Below are positions 18,727 to 28,000 of a stretch of 64,000 bases of DNA, one piece after another. The DNA is taken from assembly GCF_000015285.1 (NCBI RefSeq), contig NC_008709.1, positions 2,232,001 through 2,296,000 on the forward strand, written 5' to 3'. Numbering within the stretch: the first letter of the stretch is position 1; every line of letters begins with the position of its first letter. A program made the translations under genes and the position numbers. The notes below the pieces were generated by a model, which was not told the origin of the DNA, did not search any database, and saw only the letters and a program-made list of their open reading frames with translations. Source of the stretch: Psychromonas ingrahamii 37. GTDB lineage: Bacteria > Pseudomonadota > Gammaproteobacteria > Enterobacterales > Psychromonadaceae.

Positions 18727-19233
18727 ATGCAGCTAGTGTTAATCAATAAACAACGATACCGTCGCCATTTAAATATTGTCATCGCTGCCTGTATTACAAC
18801 GTTAGTAATAGGCAGTTTAGGCGTCGCACAACTGCTGATCTTGTTATTTCCAGATCCATCGGGTTCTCATTTTTATTGGAATTTGCTGGGGGTAATAGCA
18901 ACTTGTTTATTATTAGTCACGCTATTATTGAAATTTAAAACGCATGATTTTATGACCGAAGTGACTTATGTTTGGGACTTAAAGCAGTCCTTGAATAAAA
19001 TAACCCGCGCGATGAGAAAATTGAAAATGGCAGCAAACCAAGGTAACGAAAATGCAATGAACGCACTGCAATATAGTTATGATGGCTCGCGTCAATTATG
19101 GTTATTAGATGATAATGTTCTGACCTTAGAAAGTTTAGATGATAGTCAAAAAGAGCTGGACCAATTGGCTATTAAGTATGATTTCCTGCTGGATGCTAAA
19201 AACTACCGCAGTGAGCTGCTAAAATCATTGTAA
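18727..19233 (+). CDS. DUF3087 family inner-membrane protein
   Basis: 168 residues, with two transmembrane helices (about residues 17-40 and 47-68) in front of a cytosolic helical domain (EVTYVWDLKQSLNKITRAMRKL ... GNENAMNALQYSYDGSRQLWLLDDN). The pattern fits DUF3087, known from marine gammaproteobacteria and without assigned function. GAGG lies upstream of the ATG. Confidence 0.8.
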   Translation: MQLVLINKQRYRRHLNIVIAACITTLVIGSLGVAQLLILLFPDPSGSHFYWNLLGVIATCLLLVTLLLKFKTHDFMTEVTYVWDLKQSLNKITRAMRKLKMAANQGNENAMNALQYSYDGSRQLWLLDDNVLTLESLDDSQKELDQLAIKYDFLLDAKNYRSELLKSL

Positions 19234-19387
19234 TGATAGCTTATGAAAAAAACAGTGAGAGCGAGGTTTGGAAGTAGCGCCAGGCAGCAGGGTGTTTTTT
19301 TGCTGGTGGTCTGATGACTATTTTGATCGGTATTTCGCACTTTTCATGATCACAAGCCAAACCGCATTATAAAAAATGACGGTAAAA

Positions 19388-19421
19388 ACAAATCATTGTA
19401 AATATATTTACAATGATTTGT
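19388..19421. promoter_or_regulatory. 34-bp perfect palindrome in front of kbl-tdh
   Basis: 17-bp arms (ACAAATCATTGTAAATA and its exact reverse complement) abut with no loop, 70 nt before the kbl start. The core TGTAAA-N4-TTTACA resembles a TyrR-type box (TGTAAA-N6-TTTACA) but with a 4-nt instead of a 6-nt spacer. Position and lack of a T run favour an operator over a terminator. Confidence 0.55.
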
Positions 19422-19490
19422 CTCCCATACTCTCTGTTTTAATATAAAATAGTTAAATAATTTTCTGCTAAATCAATATCGTGGTGTGTC

Positions 19491-20684
19491 ATGTCTAATA
19501 AATTCTATCAACAAATCAATCAACAAATCGAACAAGTCAAAAATGATGGCCTTTATAAATCAGAGCGAATTATTACATCAGCTCAACAAGCCTTAGTATC
19601 AATAGCAAGTGGTGAGCAGGTGCTTAATTTTTGTGCCAATAACTATCTTGGTTTAGCAAACCATCCTGAGTTGATTGCAGCTGCTAAAAAAGGGCTGGAT
19701 CAACAAGGTTTTGGTATGGCCTCCGTACGTTTTATTTGCGGTACTCAAGACAAGCATAAAGCTTTGGAAGCCAAGCTCTCTGGCTTTTTAGGCATGGAAG
19801 ATACGATTCTTTATACTTCCTGTTTTGACGCTAATACCGGTTTATTTGAAACTATTTTGAATGCCGATGATGCCATTATTTCAGATGCGTTAAATCATGC
19901 TTCTATTATAGATGGTGTACGTTTATGCAAAGCTAAACGTTTCCGTTATGCAAATAATAATATGGCTGAATTAGAAGAGCAGTTAATCGCCGCAGAAAAA
20001 GCCGGTGCGCGCAATACATTGATTGTGACCGATGGTGTCTTTTCAATGGATGGGGTAGTCGCCAATTTACCAGCCATTTGTGATTTGGCTGATAAATATG
20101 ATGCATTGGTGATGGTTGATGATTCTCATGCTGTTGGTTTTATGGGTGCCAATGGTCGTGGTACCCATGAATATCATAATGTAATGGGGCGTATTGATAT
20201 TATTACCGGCACCTTAGGTAAAGCTATGGGGGGCGCATCCGGTGGTTATACAGCGGGCAAAAAAGAAGTGATTGATTGGTTACGCCAACGCTCGCGTCCT
20301 TATCTTTTTTCAAACTCGCTTGCCCCTGCGATTGTTGCAGCTTCCATTGAGGTGCTCGACTTATTGGCTAAAAGTCACGCGCTGCGTGAAAAACTTTGGG
20401 AAAACTCTGCGCACTTTCGTCGCCGCATGACTGAAGCGGGTTTTACCATGGGTGGCAGTGACCATGCTATTATTCCTATTATGTTGGGGGATGCAAAAAT
20501 AGCCGCCGAGTTTGCGGAAAGAGCCCTGTTGAAAAAAGTTTATGTGGTGGCTTTCTCGTTTCCTGTTGTACCAAAAGATCAGGCACGTATCCGTACGCAA
20601 ATGTCTGCCGCACATACAACTAAGCAGCTTGATTATGCGATTGATGTCTTTATTGAAGTTGGTAAAGAGATGGGCTTAATTTAA
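19491..20684 (+). CDS. kbl: Glycine C-acetyltransferase (2-amino-3-ketobutyrate CoA ligase)
   Basis: 397 residues, the full length of the family. This PLP enzyme of the alpha-oxoamine synthase type cleaves 2-amino-3-oxobutanoate with CoA to glycine and acetyl-CoA, the second step of threonine breakdown. Visible motifs are [15 protein letters not shown], the PLP-contacting [13 protein letters not shown], and the Schiff-base lysine in [15 protein letters not shown]. It is followed 12 nt later by tdh, the canonical operon partner. Transcription probably starts near the palindrome at 19388. Confidence 0.98.
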   Translation: MSNKFYQQINQQIEQVKNDGLYKSERIITSAQQALVSIASGEQVLNFCANNYLGLANHPELIAAAKKGLDQQGFGMASVRFICGTQDKHKALEAKLSGFLGMEDTILYTSCFDANTGLFETILNADDAIISDALNHASIIDGVRLCKAKRFRYANNNMAELEEQLIAAEKAGARNTLIVTDGVFSMDGVVANLPAICDLADKYDALVMVDDSHAVGFMGANGRGTHEYHNVMGRIDIITGTLGKAMGGASGGYTAGKKEVIDWLRQRSRPYLFSNSLAPAIVAASIEVLDLLAKSHALREKLWENSAHFRRRMTEAGFTMGGSDHAIIPIMLGDAKIAAEFAERALLKKVYVVAFSFPVVPKDQARIRTQMSAAHTTKQLDYAIDVFIEVGKEMGLI

Positions 20685-20696
20685 TTGGAGAGCAAA

Positions 20697-21731
20697 ATGA
20701 AAATAAAAGCGCTAGCAAAATTAAAACCAGAAGTGGGCATTTGGATGACCACAGTCGATAAGCCTGAGCCCGGGCATAATGATTTGTTGATTAAAATCCA
20801 TAAAACAGCCATTTGTGGTACCGATATCCATATTTATAACTGGGATGAATGGTCACAAAATACGATTCCTGTTCCAATGGTTGTCGGCCATGAATATGTC
20901 GGTGAAGTAGTTGGAATGGGCCAGGAGGTTCGCGGATTTAGCGTTGGTGACAGGGTATCGGGCGAAGGCCATATTACCTGCGGACATTGTCGTAACTGCC
21001 GGGCAGGGCGGACGCATCTTTGCCGTAATACTATTGGTGTGGGGGTTAATCGCACGGGTGCATTTGCAGAGTATTTAGTTATTCCGGCTTTTAATGCCTT
21101 TAAAATACCCGCAGGTATTTCCGATGATTTAGCATCTATCTTTGACCCCTTTGGTAATGCAGTGCACAGCGCTTTATCCTTTGATGTTGTTGGTGAAGAC
21201 GTGCTTATTACCGGTGCCGGCCCTATTGGTATTATGGCGGCTGCAGTTGCGAAACATGCTGGTGCGCGTTATGTGGTGATAACGGATATTAATGAATATC
21301 GATTAGATCTGGCCAGAAAAATGGGCGTGACCCGCGCGGTTAATGTCGCCCAGCAAAAACTCGAAGATGTTATAGCACAACTGGGCATGACGGAAGGTTT
21401 TGATGTTGGACTCGAGATGTCCGGTGCGCCCGTCGCCTTTAATAGTATGCTTAAAAATATGAGCCACGGCGGTAAGATTGCACTGTTAGGTATTCCACCT
21501 TCTGATATGTCCATTGATTGGAATATGGTTATTTTTAAAGGGCTGGTTATTAAAGGAATTTATGGCCGGGAGATGTTTGAAACCTGGTATAAAATGGCCA
21601 GTTTAATACAATCCGGTTTAGATTTGGATCCCATTATAACTCATACTTTCCCCGTGGATAAATTCCAGGAGGGCTTTGATATGATGCGTTCGGGTAAATC
21701 GGGAAAAGTCATACTGGACTGGTCTATTTAG
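20697..21731 (+). CDS. tdh: L-threonine 3-dehydrogenase
   Basis: 344 residues from ATG 20697, chosen because GGAG lies 6 nt upstream. It is a zinc-dependent medium-chain dehydrogenase that oxidises threonine to 2-amino-3-oxobutanoate with NAD. Catalytic zinc ligands are in AICGTDIH and [10 protein letters not shown]; the structural zinc cysteines are in [16 protein letters not shown]; the Rossmann motif is [12 protein letters not shown]. It ends TAG, and 37 nt further on the Toprim gene begins in the same direction, so readthrough is likely. Confidence 0.98.
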
Positions 21732-21768
21732 TGGTAGCTGACGAGAGCCGTTTACAATATGGAAAGTG

Positions 21769-22635
21769 ATGAATAAACAACTTTTTGATTATTGTCAACG
21801 CCTGCTAAAGAAACACGATCAGGGGGGAGCGGTTAAATTAACCCCTTTTGCACGTACTTTGCACCTTGAATACGGATTTGGTGACATTGACCGTGCTTAT
21901 TTGTATTTTAGCTATGATCAACGGCTCACTCTTATTCAGGATATAAAAAAACTCTTAGCACTGGATGTGCTGTCGCAGGAGTATCAAGCAAAATCCCGGC
22001 AGGATAATGCACAAACCAAGCGTAATGAAAAAGACAACAGTTATGCCGTTGGGCGGGATTTTGTGCTTATTAACAGTCTGGAGAGTTTTCAATTTAACGG
22101 GAAAGTTTATCCCGCGATGCCCTTCACATCATTAGGCTTATACGTAAAAGCGCAGGAGATTAAATCAATACAGCATAAGCAAATTGTGTTTGTTGAAAAT
22201 TTAGAAATAATGGCTAATCTGCCGGCACTGAATCTGCCGGAACAACTGGATAACCCGTTATGGATTTACCGTGGTGACATTCAGGAAAAACAACACACAG
22301 GGACGGCCTATGCGTTCTTTAAAGGTTTTAATAATGATCAGCACGAATTAATCTGCTTCAGTGATTTAGATCCGGCAGGCATTCAAATTGCCCTGACCTG
22401 TGATGCACAATATTGGTTAACGCCTAATAACAGTGCGGTGATTGAATTTTCAAGGGCTAAGGATGTTGAAAAAGAGTGGTATAAACAGAATGCCGCGATT
22501 CAATATCTGAAAAACATTAAAAAGCTACCCGCTAAATGCCAAACGGCTTTTGATCTCATGCTGAATAATCGTAAAACCCTTAAACAAGAACATATGCTCG
22601 CCCATCAAATTCCGCTTGGGCTTTATAAGTTATGA
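21769..22635 (+). CDS. Toprim-domain protein, JetD/MksG-like (candidate condensin nuclease subunit)
   Basis: 288 residues from ATG 21769 (GGAAAG directly upstream). The N-terminal half (about 1-110) is helical and basic. The C-terminal half has a Toprim-type metal site: glutamates in VFVENLE (E143/E146), then FSDLDPAGIQIAL with D199 and D201 in the DxD arrangement. This matches the E...DxD layout of JetD-type subunits (VEN...YWGDID.HG) that cut DNA held by Wadjet condensins. No JetD-like gene adjoins the SMC operon ending at 16910, so this gene is a plausible detached partner, 4.9 kb away behind kbl-tdh. Its stop overlaps an ATG of the next gene (ATGA). Relation to the condensin is inference. 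Confidence 0.68.
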   Translation: MNKQLFDYCQRLLKKHDQGGAVKLTPFARTLHLEYGFGDIDRAYLYFSYDQRLTLIQDIKKLLALDVLSQEYQAKSRQDNAQTKRNEKDNSYAVGRDFVLINSLESFQFNGKVYPAMPFTSLGLYVKAQEIKSIQHKQIVFVENLEIMANLPALNLPEQLDNPLWIYRGDIQEKQHTGTAYAFFKGFNNDQHELICFSDLDPAGIQIALTCDAQYWLTPNNSAVIEFSRAKDVEKEWYKQNAAIQYLKNIKKLPAKCQTAFDLMLNNRKTLKQEHMLAHQIPLGLYKL

Positions 22636-22658
22636 AAAATGATAAAAAGGAAAATAAA

Positions 22659-23207
22659 ATGAACCAAGCCTTTGACGGTTTTGTAAAAGAACTTTGCAGC
22701 GCCAATGTTAACTTAAACGAACCAGTTTTTTTCGCAAAAAGTGCTGTTTTTTTAGAGCAGGAATTGACACGTTATCTAAAGATAGAAGGTCAACATAAGC
22801 ACTCGTTACGTTTTTTAATCTTATCGGCAAAAAAATTAAAAAACAGTGAAACCGATAATAAATTTTGGAATGCTTTATTAGCCTTTAACCGCTTAATTGA
22901 AGGGGCTATTGAATCTCAATGCACGTCACAAAAAAGTGATCATTGGCTTAGATTTATCAATATTATTGAAAACCTCCAAGGTTATAAAGGCAGTCAAATC
23001 TTTACCACAACCAATATCAAACAAAAAAGAAAACTGCGTTTGTATTTTGCTTATATGCTGACCTGGGAACATATACGCTATATTGCAGGATATGAGGATG
23101 ATTACTCACCAAGCGGTGATATTTTAGATGCTTTTTCACCGTTAGAAGAAGAGGGTGAGCATTGTCATGACGATGCTCATACTCATTGCCATGATCATGA
23201 GCATTAA
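22659..23207 (+). CDS. Unknown protein with histidine-rich tail
   Basis: 182 residues from ATG 22659, which has a strong AAGGA 8 nt upstream. An in-frame ATG at 22632 overlaps the Toprim stop (ATGA) and would add nine lysine-rich residues, so both starts are possible. The body is helical (SLRFLILSAKKLKNSETDNKF, LRLYFAYMLTWEHIRYIAGY) with no recognised family. The C-terminus is acidic and ends in an HCHDDAHTHCHDHEH tail with seven His and two Cys, typical of nickel or zinc storage/delivery tails. The next gene, a SlyD-like isomerase, also ends in a His/Cys tail. Function unknown. Confidence 0.78.
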   Translation: MNQAFDGFVKELCSANVNLNEPVFFAKSAVFLEQELTRYLKIEGQHKHSLRFLILSAKKLKNSETDNKFWNALLAFNRLIEGAIESQCTSQKSDHWLRFINIIENLQGYKGSQIFTTTNIKQKRKLRLYFAYMLTWEHIRYIAGYEDDYSPSGDILDAFSPLEEEGEHCHDDAHTHCHDHEH

Positions 23208-23253
23208 GACTATTGGCCATACCCTAAATTATTTTTATAAATGAGATTTATAT

Positions 23254-23733
23254 ATGTTAATTAACAAAAATTCAGTCGTTGAATTCCATTACACATTAAG
23301 AGATACAGATAAAGAACTTGAAAACAGTTATGGCGGTGAGCCATTAATTTATTTACATGGTTTTAAGGGGTTATTTGAAACACTGGAAAATGCCCTGGTC
23401 GGTAAAACAGTCGGCGACAAATTAGAGGTGACATTAACACCTGAGCAAAGTTATGGTCAACGTAGAGAAGGCGCTTTACAACGCATCCCCATTAAACATC
23501 TGCAGGGGGCAAAAGTCTGGAAGCCGGGTATGACAGCGGTTGTTGAATCAAATCAGGGGCGTGAGCAGGTGACCATAGTAAAAGTGGGGCGTTTTAATGC
23601 CGATTGTGATTTAAATCATCCTCTTGCGGGTAAAACTTTAACCTTTGCGATTGAAGTCGTTGCGCTGCGTGAGGCCACAGAGGAAGAAATAACGCATGGC
23701 CATGTGCATAATAAAGGCGGATGCGGCCACTAA
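23254..23733 (+). CDS. SlyD-like FKBP-type peptidyl-prolyl isomerase
   Basis: 159 residues. The FKBP fold with an IF (insert-in-flap) domain is typical of SlyD: VVEFHYTLRD, then GGEPLIYLHGFKGLFETLENAL, then VTLTPEQSYGQRREGAL and a second beta half. The tail HGHVHNKGGCGH is a short metal-binding end, reminiscent of SlyD's nickel-binding tail. It catalyses proline cis-trans isomerisation and chaperones folding in the cytosol. It lies 46 nt after the His-tailed unknown gene and is followed by a GC-rich hairpin. Confidence 0.92.
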   Translation: MLINKNSVVEFHYTLRDTDKELENSYGGEPLIYLHGFKGLFETLENALVGKTVGDKLEVTLTPEQSYGQRREGALQRIPIKHLQGAKVWKPGMTAVVESNQGREQVTIVKVGRFNADCDLNHPLAGKTLTFAIEVVALREATEEEITHGHVHNKGGCGH

Positions 23734-23751
23734 TCATTAATTGATTTTTAA

Positions 23752-23786
23752 AAAGGCGCAGAGTGCGCCTTTACCCTTATATTTTT
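23752..23786 (+). terminator. Terminator after the SlyD-like gene
   Basis: AAAGGCGC (23752-23759) pairs with GCGCCTTT (23765-23772) across a 5-nt loop, with a T-rich stretch shortly after. It lies 19 nt beyond the stop. Confidence 0.7.
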
Positions 23787-23912
23787 TATCTCTTCTTTTT
23801 CAGATTCCATTAATCAGCAATAATTGAGGTCAGCAGTAATTGATCAGCAGCAATTGCAGTTATTTATTAGTGATACTTTCATTAATTTTCTATTTTGAGG
23901 TCAGTTAATTTT

Positions 23913-26342
23913 ATGTCAGGATCACAGCGGCATCAAATTGCAGGGTTAATTCTCACCCGCCGGCAACATGAAACGCCGCAAGGCGTGGAGTTGGAGCTGT
24001 GGCTTGCGACGAAAGAGGGGCCCTGCCGGGTGTTCTTACCTGCACAACGTTATGTGTTTCTTATTCACCAGCAACAGCTTGTTAAGGCGCAGGCACTATG
24101 GTCAGCGGTGCATTTGACCCCTAATGAAATTCGTCCTCTCTCTTTGACCTCTTTTAACGGATTATCGGTTAGCGCTATTTATTGCCTTAATAACAAAATG
24201 TTCAGACAACTTCAGGATATTTTAACCACTGCGTCCATTCCGATTTTTGAAGCCGATATTAAGGTCTGTGACCGTTATCTGATGGAGCGTTTTATCTATG
24301 GCACTGTCTCTGTGCAGGGGGAATGCCATTGGCAAGGGCATTACTGGCACTGCCGGGCCGCAAAAATTTCACCTGCCACAGTAACATCCAAGCTTAAACA
24401 GGTCTCATTGGATATTGAATGCAGCCCCTTGGGGGAACTTTATTCGGTTGGGCTTAGCTACGGCAATACTGACTCTGATAAGGGAAGCGCATTGTTGGAC
24501 AGCGATTGCTGCGCAACGGTACTGATGATTGGGGAACATGAACCCTGTGATGATATTAATATTCAATGGGTTGCAAATGAACAAGCCTTATTGTGCGCAT
24601 TAGAAGCTTGGTTTCAATGGCATGACCCGGATGCGGTTATTGGCTGGGCAGTTACAAACTTTGATCTGCGCCTATTAGTCAAACGGGCTGATGCACACAA
24701 TATGCCCTTAAGACTTGGGCGAGACGGCTCAGCATTACGCTGGTTACCACACCGTCAAGCTCCAGATCAAGGCACGGTTATTTTAAATGGCAGAGTGGTC
24801 TTAGAGGGTATTGATCAACTTAAAAATGCGGGCTGGATGTTTGAAAGTTTTAGTCTGGAATTTGTCAGTCAAGCGATGTTATCTGCAGGAAAACTGCTTA
24901 CTAATCCGCATAACTACAATCATAACAAGGGCTTGGAGATAAAACGTCAATTTGAGCAGGAGCCTGTCTCACTGGCGCGTTATAATCTGCAGGACTGTTT
25001 GCTGGTGGAACGCATATTTGCCAAGGCACAATTAACGGAATATGCAATACAACGTGCCCGATTAACCGGTTTAGCACTGGATCGCAGGGGCGCATCGGTT
25101 GCGGCCTTTACTAATCTTTACCTGCCGTTATTACATCGTAGTGGTTATATCGCACCTAATATTGGTGATATTGAAGCACAACATTCACCCGGTGGCTTTG
25201 TTATGGATTCAATACCGGGTCTTTATGATTGGGTATTAGTGCTGGATTTTAAATCATTATACCCCTCTATTATTCGCAGCTTTAAAATTGATCCGATGGG
25301 CATGATTGAAGGGCTTAAAGAAAATGAAAAAAATGCTATTCCTGGCTTTAGAGGGGCAAGATTTAGCCGTAATAAACACCATTTACCGGATATTCTGGAC
25401 AAGCTCACCGCGGCAAGGGAGTCAGCTAAAAAAGAAAATAATCAACCCTTTCAACATGCGATTAAAATCATTATGAACAGTATGTATGGGGTACTAGGAT
25501 CCGCGGGTTGCCGTTTTCACGATACCCGTCTAGCCAGTTCAATTACCCTGCGCGGCCATCAAATTATGCTGGAAACGCGCGATTTTATTGAACAACAGGG
25601 CGAGCAGGTGGTTTACGGGGATACTGATTCAACCTTTGTTTGGTTAAAGCACTGCACTAATGCCATTGATGCACAAGCGCGGGGAAAAGTGCTTGAAAAA
25701 CGCATTAACCAATATTGGTCGAATAAACTGAACTTGGAATTCCAATTAGATTGTTTTCTGGAAATTGAATTTGAAACCTGTTTCAGGAAATTTTTTATGC
25801 CGACATTACGGGGATCTGAGACCGGCTCTAAAAAACGTTATGCTGGACTAAAAGTGACCAATGACGGTGAGTTAATGCTATTTAAAGGGTTAGAAACGGT
25901 GCGTTCGGATTGGACCGAACTTGCTCAGGATTTTCAGAAAAAGTTGTATGCTAAAGTGTTTGCCAATGAGCCGATAGATAGCTTGGTAATTGATACGGTT
26001 GAGTTGTTAAATAAGGGAGAGCTTGATCAGCAGTTAATTTATCACAAGCGCCTGGGGCGTCCTTTGAATGCGTATCTTAAAAATGTGCCTCCGCAGGTAC
26101 GGGCTGCACGTTTGGCCGATCAGATTAATGCAAATTTAGGCCGTCCACTGCAATACCAGCGTTCAGGCCGGATTGCTTATCTGATCACTGTCAATGGACC
26201 CGAGCCTGCAGATTATCGGCAATCCTGCATTGATTATCAGCACTATATAGATAAGCAGCTTAAACCGATAGCGGAAGCTATTCTACCTTTGCTTAGCAAA
26301 AACTTTGATGACATGATCTCAGATCAAATGCGTTTGTTTTAA
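23913..26342 (+). CDS. polB: DNA polymerase II
   Basis: 809 residues from ATG 23913 (GAGG about 12 nt upstream; the frame opens at a TTG at 23895). This B-family repair polymerase has 3'-5' proofreading: Exo I SLDIECSPLGELYS, Exo II GWAVTNFDLRLL, Exo III YNLQDCLLVERIF. Polymerase motif A is DFKSLYPSIIRSFKIDP, motif B KIIMNSMYGVLGSAG, and motif C VVYGDTDSTFVWL, all intact. It restarts or bypasses damaged forks and is SOS-induced in E. coli, but I see no CTGT-N8-ACAG LexA box directly upstream, so control may differ. It is monocistronic. Confidence 0.97.
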   Translation: MSGSQRHQIAGLILTRRQHETPQGVELELWLATKEGPCRVFLPAQRYVFLIHQQQLVKAQALWSAVHLTPNEIRPLSLTSFNGLSVSAIYCLNNKMFRQLQDILTTASIPIFEADIKVCDRYLMERFIYGTVSVQGECHWQGHYWHCRAAKISPATVTSKLKQVSLDIECSPLGELYSVGLSYGNTDSDKGSALLDSDCCATVLMIGEHEPCDDINIQWVANEQALLCALEAWFQWHDPDAVIGWAVTNFDLRLLVKRADAHNMPLRLGRDGSALRWLPHRQAPDQGTVILNGRVVLEGIDQLKNAGWMFESFSLEFVSQAMLSAGKLLTNPHNYNHNKGLEIKRQFEQEPVSLARYNLQDCLLVERIFAKAQLTEYAIQRARLTGLALDRRGASVAAFTNLYLPLLHRSGYIAPNIGDIEAQHSPGGFVMDSIPGLYDWVLVLDFKSLYPSIIRSFKIDPMGMIEGLKENEKNAIPGFRGARFSRNKHHLPDILDKLTAARESAKKENNQPFQHAIKIIMNSMYGVLGSAGCRFHDTRLASSITLRGHQIMLETRDFIEQQGEQVVYGDTDSTFVWLKHCTNAIDAQARGKVLEKRINQYWSNKLNLEFQLDCFLEIEFETCFRKFFMPTLRGSETGSKKRYAGLKVTNDGELMLFKGLETVRSDWTELAQDFQKKLYAKVFANEPIDSLVIDTVELLNKGELDQQLIYHKRLGRPLNAYLKNVPPQVRAARLADQINANLGRPLQYQRSGRIAYLITVNGPEPADYRQSCIDYQHYIDKQLKPIAEAILPLLSKNFDDMISDQMRLF

Positions 26343-26536
26343 TTCTATAATTTATTGTAATTCTATAATTTATTTTAATGCTATAAAAGGACAGTTAATA
26401 AAATGATGCCGCATTTCAGCGACATTAACGCATTTTTAACATAAGAAGAGGGTATTGTTCGAATAATGCGCTTTTTTAGTCCTTATGTTGTGTGTTATTT
26501 GTAGATCCTTACTCAACAATAAAATTGGTTGCATTC

Positions 26537-26621
26537 AACATGCTTTGTCTTTTAACATAGTTTCTCTTACAACATGGTTTCTCTTACAACATGGTTTCTC
26601 TTACAACATGGTTTGTATTAT
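26537..26621 (+). repeat. Five tandem copies of a 17-bp unit
   Basis: Unit AACATGGTTTCTCTTAC. Copies start at 26537 (degenerate), 26554, 26571, 26588 and 26605 (degenerate); the middle ones are identical or nearly so. The array ends 40 nt before the CPXCG gene, in a 319-nt region with no other gene, so copy number could alter that gene's leader or promoter. Confidence 0.9.
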
Positions 26622-26661
26622 AAGAAACGCGATATATTTAAAATACTAAGCGAAAAATACT

Positions 26662-26853
26662 ATGAATGAACTTGATTCCCAGAAAGTGCACTGCCCCTAT
26701 TGTGGTGAAATAATAGAACTTGTGATCGACTGTTCGGTCGAACAACAAAATTATATAGAAGACTGCGAAGTCTGCTGTTGCCCAATTGGTGTGGATGTCA
26801 GCATAGATTATGAAGGGCAAGTATTGCTTAATGTTTCACATGAAAATGAATAA
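26662..26853 (+). CDS. CPXCG-motif cysteine-rich small protein
   Basis: 63 residues, acidic. The knuckle VHCPYCGE near the N-terminus and the later EDCEVCCCPIG provide four or more cysteines for one zinc site, the signature layout of the CPXCG family (CPYCGE...DC.VCC.P). Cytosolic; role unknown. Transcription toward a convergent hairpin at 26908. Confidence 0.9.
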   Translation: MNELDSQKVHCPYCGEIIELVIDCSVEQQNYIEDCEVCCCPIGVDVSIDYEGQVLLNVSHENE

Positions 26854-26907
26854 AAAATTTGCTGGTGGGACGCTTGCTGGGAGTCACTTAACGGTGAGAG
26901 TGGCCTT

Positions 26908-26936
26908 GCAACATGCGTAAATAAAAAGCATGTTGC
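26908..26936. terminator. Inverted repeat between convergent genes
   Basis: GCAACATGC (26908-26916) pairs with GCATGTTGC (26928-26936). It sits between the ends of the CPXCG gene (+) and cnoX (-) and could serve both; the T run is weak. Confidence 0.5.
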
Positions 26937-26973
26937 GTCTTGTTAGTCGTATGGCAATACAAGCGTATTTTCT

Positions 26974-27825
26974 TTAATGCAGCAAACTATACAATTTACG
27001 ACGGTATTCACTGACTAAAGCAGCATCATCTATGGTGGCGAGAATGTCTATCATGGCTTTTTTGGGCGACCCGTTATCGTAGTCTAAGTTGTTCACTAAT
27101 AGTTTGTATAATAAAGCTAATGCTTCTCCATTACGGTTAGCATGGTTGTATTGAATGGCCAGTTGATATTCAATGGCCATTTTATCCTGTGCAGTTTCAA
27201 GTTGTTTTTCTAACGCAGTTATTTCAGGCGTTTGTGCTGATTGCTGCGCTAATTCTAATTGCGATATTAAACTATGGTAGATCATGTTTTGATGGGCCAT
27301 AGGAATAATCTTCAAAATAGGTCTGGCATCTTCATGTTGGTCCATTGCAAGGTAAATCTGCGCTAATGCTAATTTGATATCATTATTATCAGGCGCCATT
27401 CTAGTGGCTTCAATGATCTTTTCTTTTGCTTCTACTAATTTCCCTTGTGCGAATAATGTTTGCCCCGCCTGCAGTAAAACCTGACTTTGGTCGGGAGTAT
27501 GCTTATTTATAAAAGTACGTATAAATTCTTCACTTTGCTCTCCGGCAAAGCCATCTACCCCTTGCCCATCGATGAACATAAAGACACTGGGGACACTTTG
27601 CACGCCAAAGTGGTTGACTATCTGCTGTTCTTGATCGCAATTTATGCGCGCTAGTGTAAATGCCTGTTCATCTTCGGCATGTAATTTATCCAGTAAAGGT
27701 AATAAAGTATTACAAGGTTCGCTTTGCGGGGACCAGAAAACCACTAACACGGGGTTTACTTTTGAACCTTCGATAATAATTGATGGGAAAGTAGAGACGG
27801 TAATATCATGATTATTAGTATGCAT
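26974..27825 (-). CDS. cnoX: Thioredoxin-like co-chaperone CnoX (YbbN)
   Basis: 283 residues. The N-terminal thioredoxin fold (about 1-110) has VLVVFWSPQSEPCNTLLPLLDKL, in which the usual WCxxC is replaced by SEPC with a single active-site cysteine. VQSVPSVFMFIDG is the cis-Pro loop. Residues 115-283 are tetratricopeptide-like helices (AQGKLVEAKEKI, PDNNDIKLALAQIYLAMDQHEDA). This matches CnoX/YbbN, which protects unfolding proteins from oxidation and passes them to GroEL. Monocistronic on the minus strand. Confidence 0.93.
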   Translation of the reverse strand: MHTNNHDITVSTFPSIIIEGSKVNPVLVVFWSPQSEPCNTLLPLLDKLHAEDEQAFTLARINCDQEQQIVNHFGVQSVPSVFMFIDGQGVDGFAGEQSEEFIRTFINKHTPDQSQVLLQAGQTLFAQGKLVEAKEKIIEATRMAPDNNDIKLALAQIYLAMDQHEDARPILKIIPMAHQNMIYHSLISQLELAQQSAQTPEITALEKQLETAQDKMAIEYQLAIQYNHANRNGEALALLYKLLVNNLDYDNGSPKKAMIDILATIDDAALVSEYRRKLYSLLH

Positions 27826-28000
27826 TTTATCCTCAAAAGTTAGCTGCTATTTATTTTCAGGCTAGATTATCGTTTAAAAAGAGGAACGCAAGCACCAATC
27901 TCTTATTTTTGCTTTAAGAAGTTGAATCTATCCGCTTTATTGCTTGTTTTTAAGTGCATGCAAAAGTAACATTGATGAACTAATAAAGAGGAGCTTTAAG

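Noticed and set aside
26537-26621. CRISPR array
   Set aside because: Units of 17 bp are contiguous without spacers and no cas genes are present.
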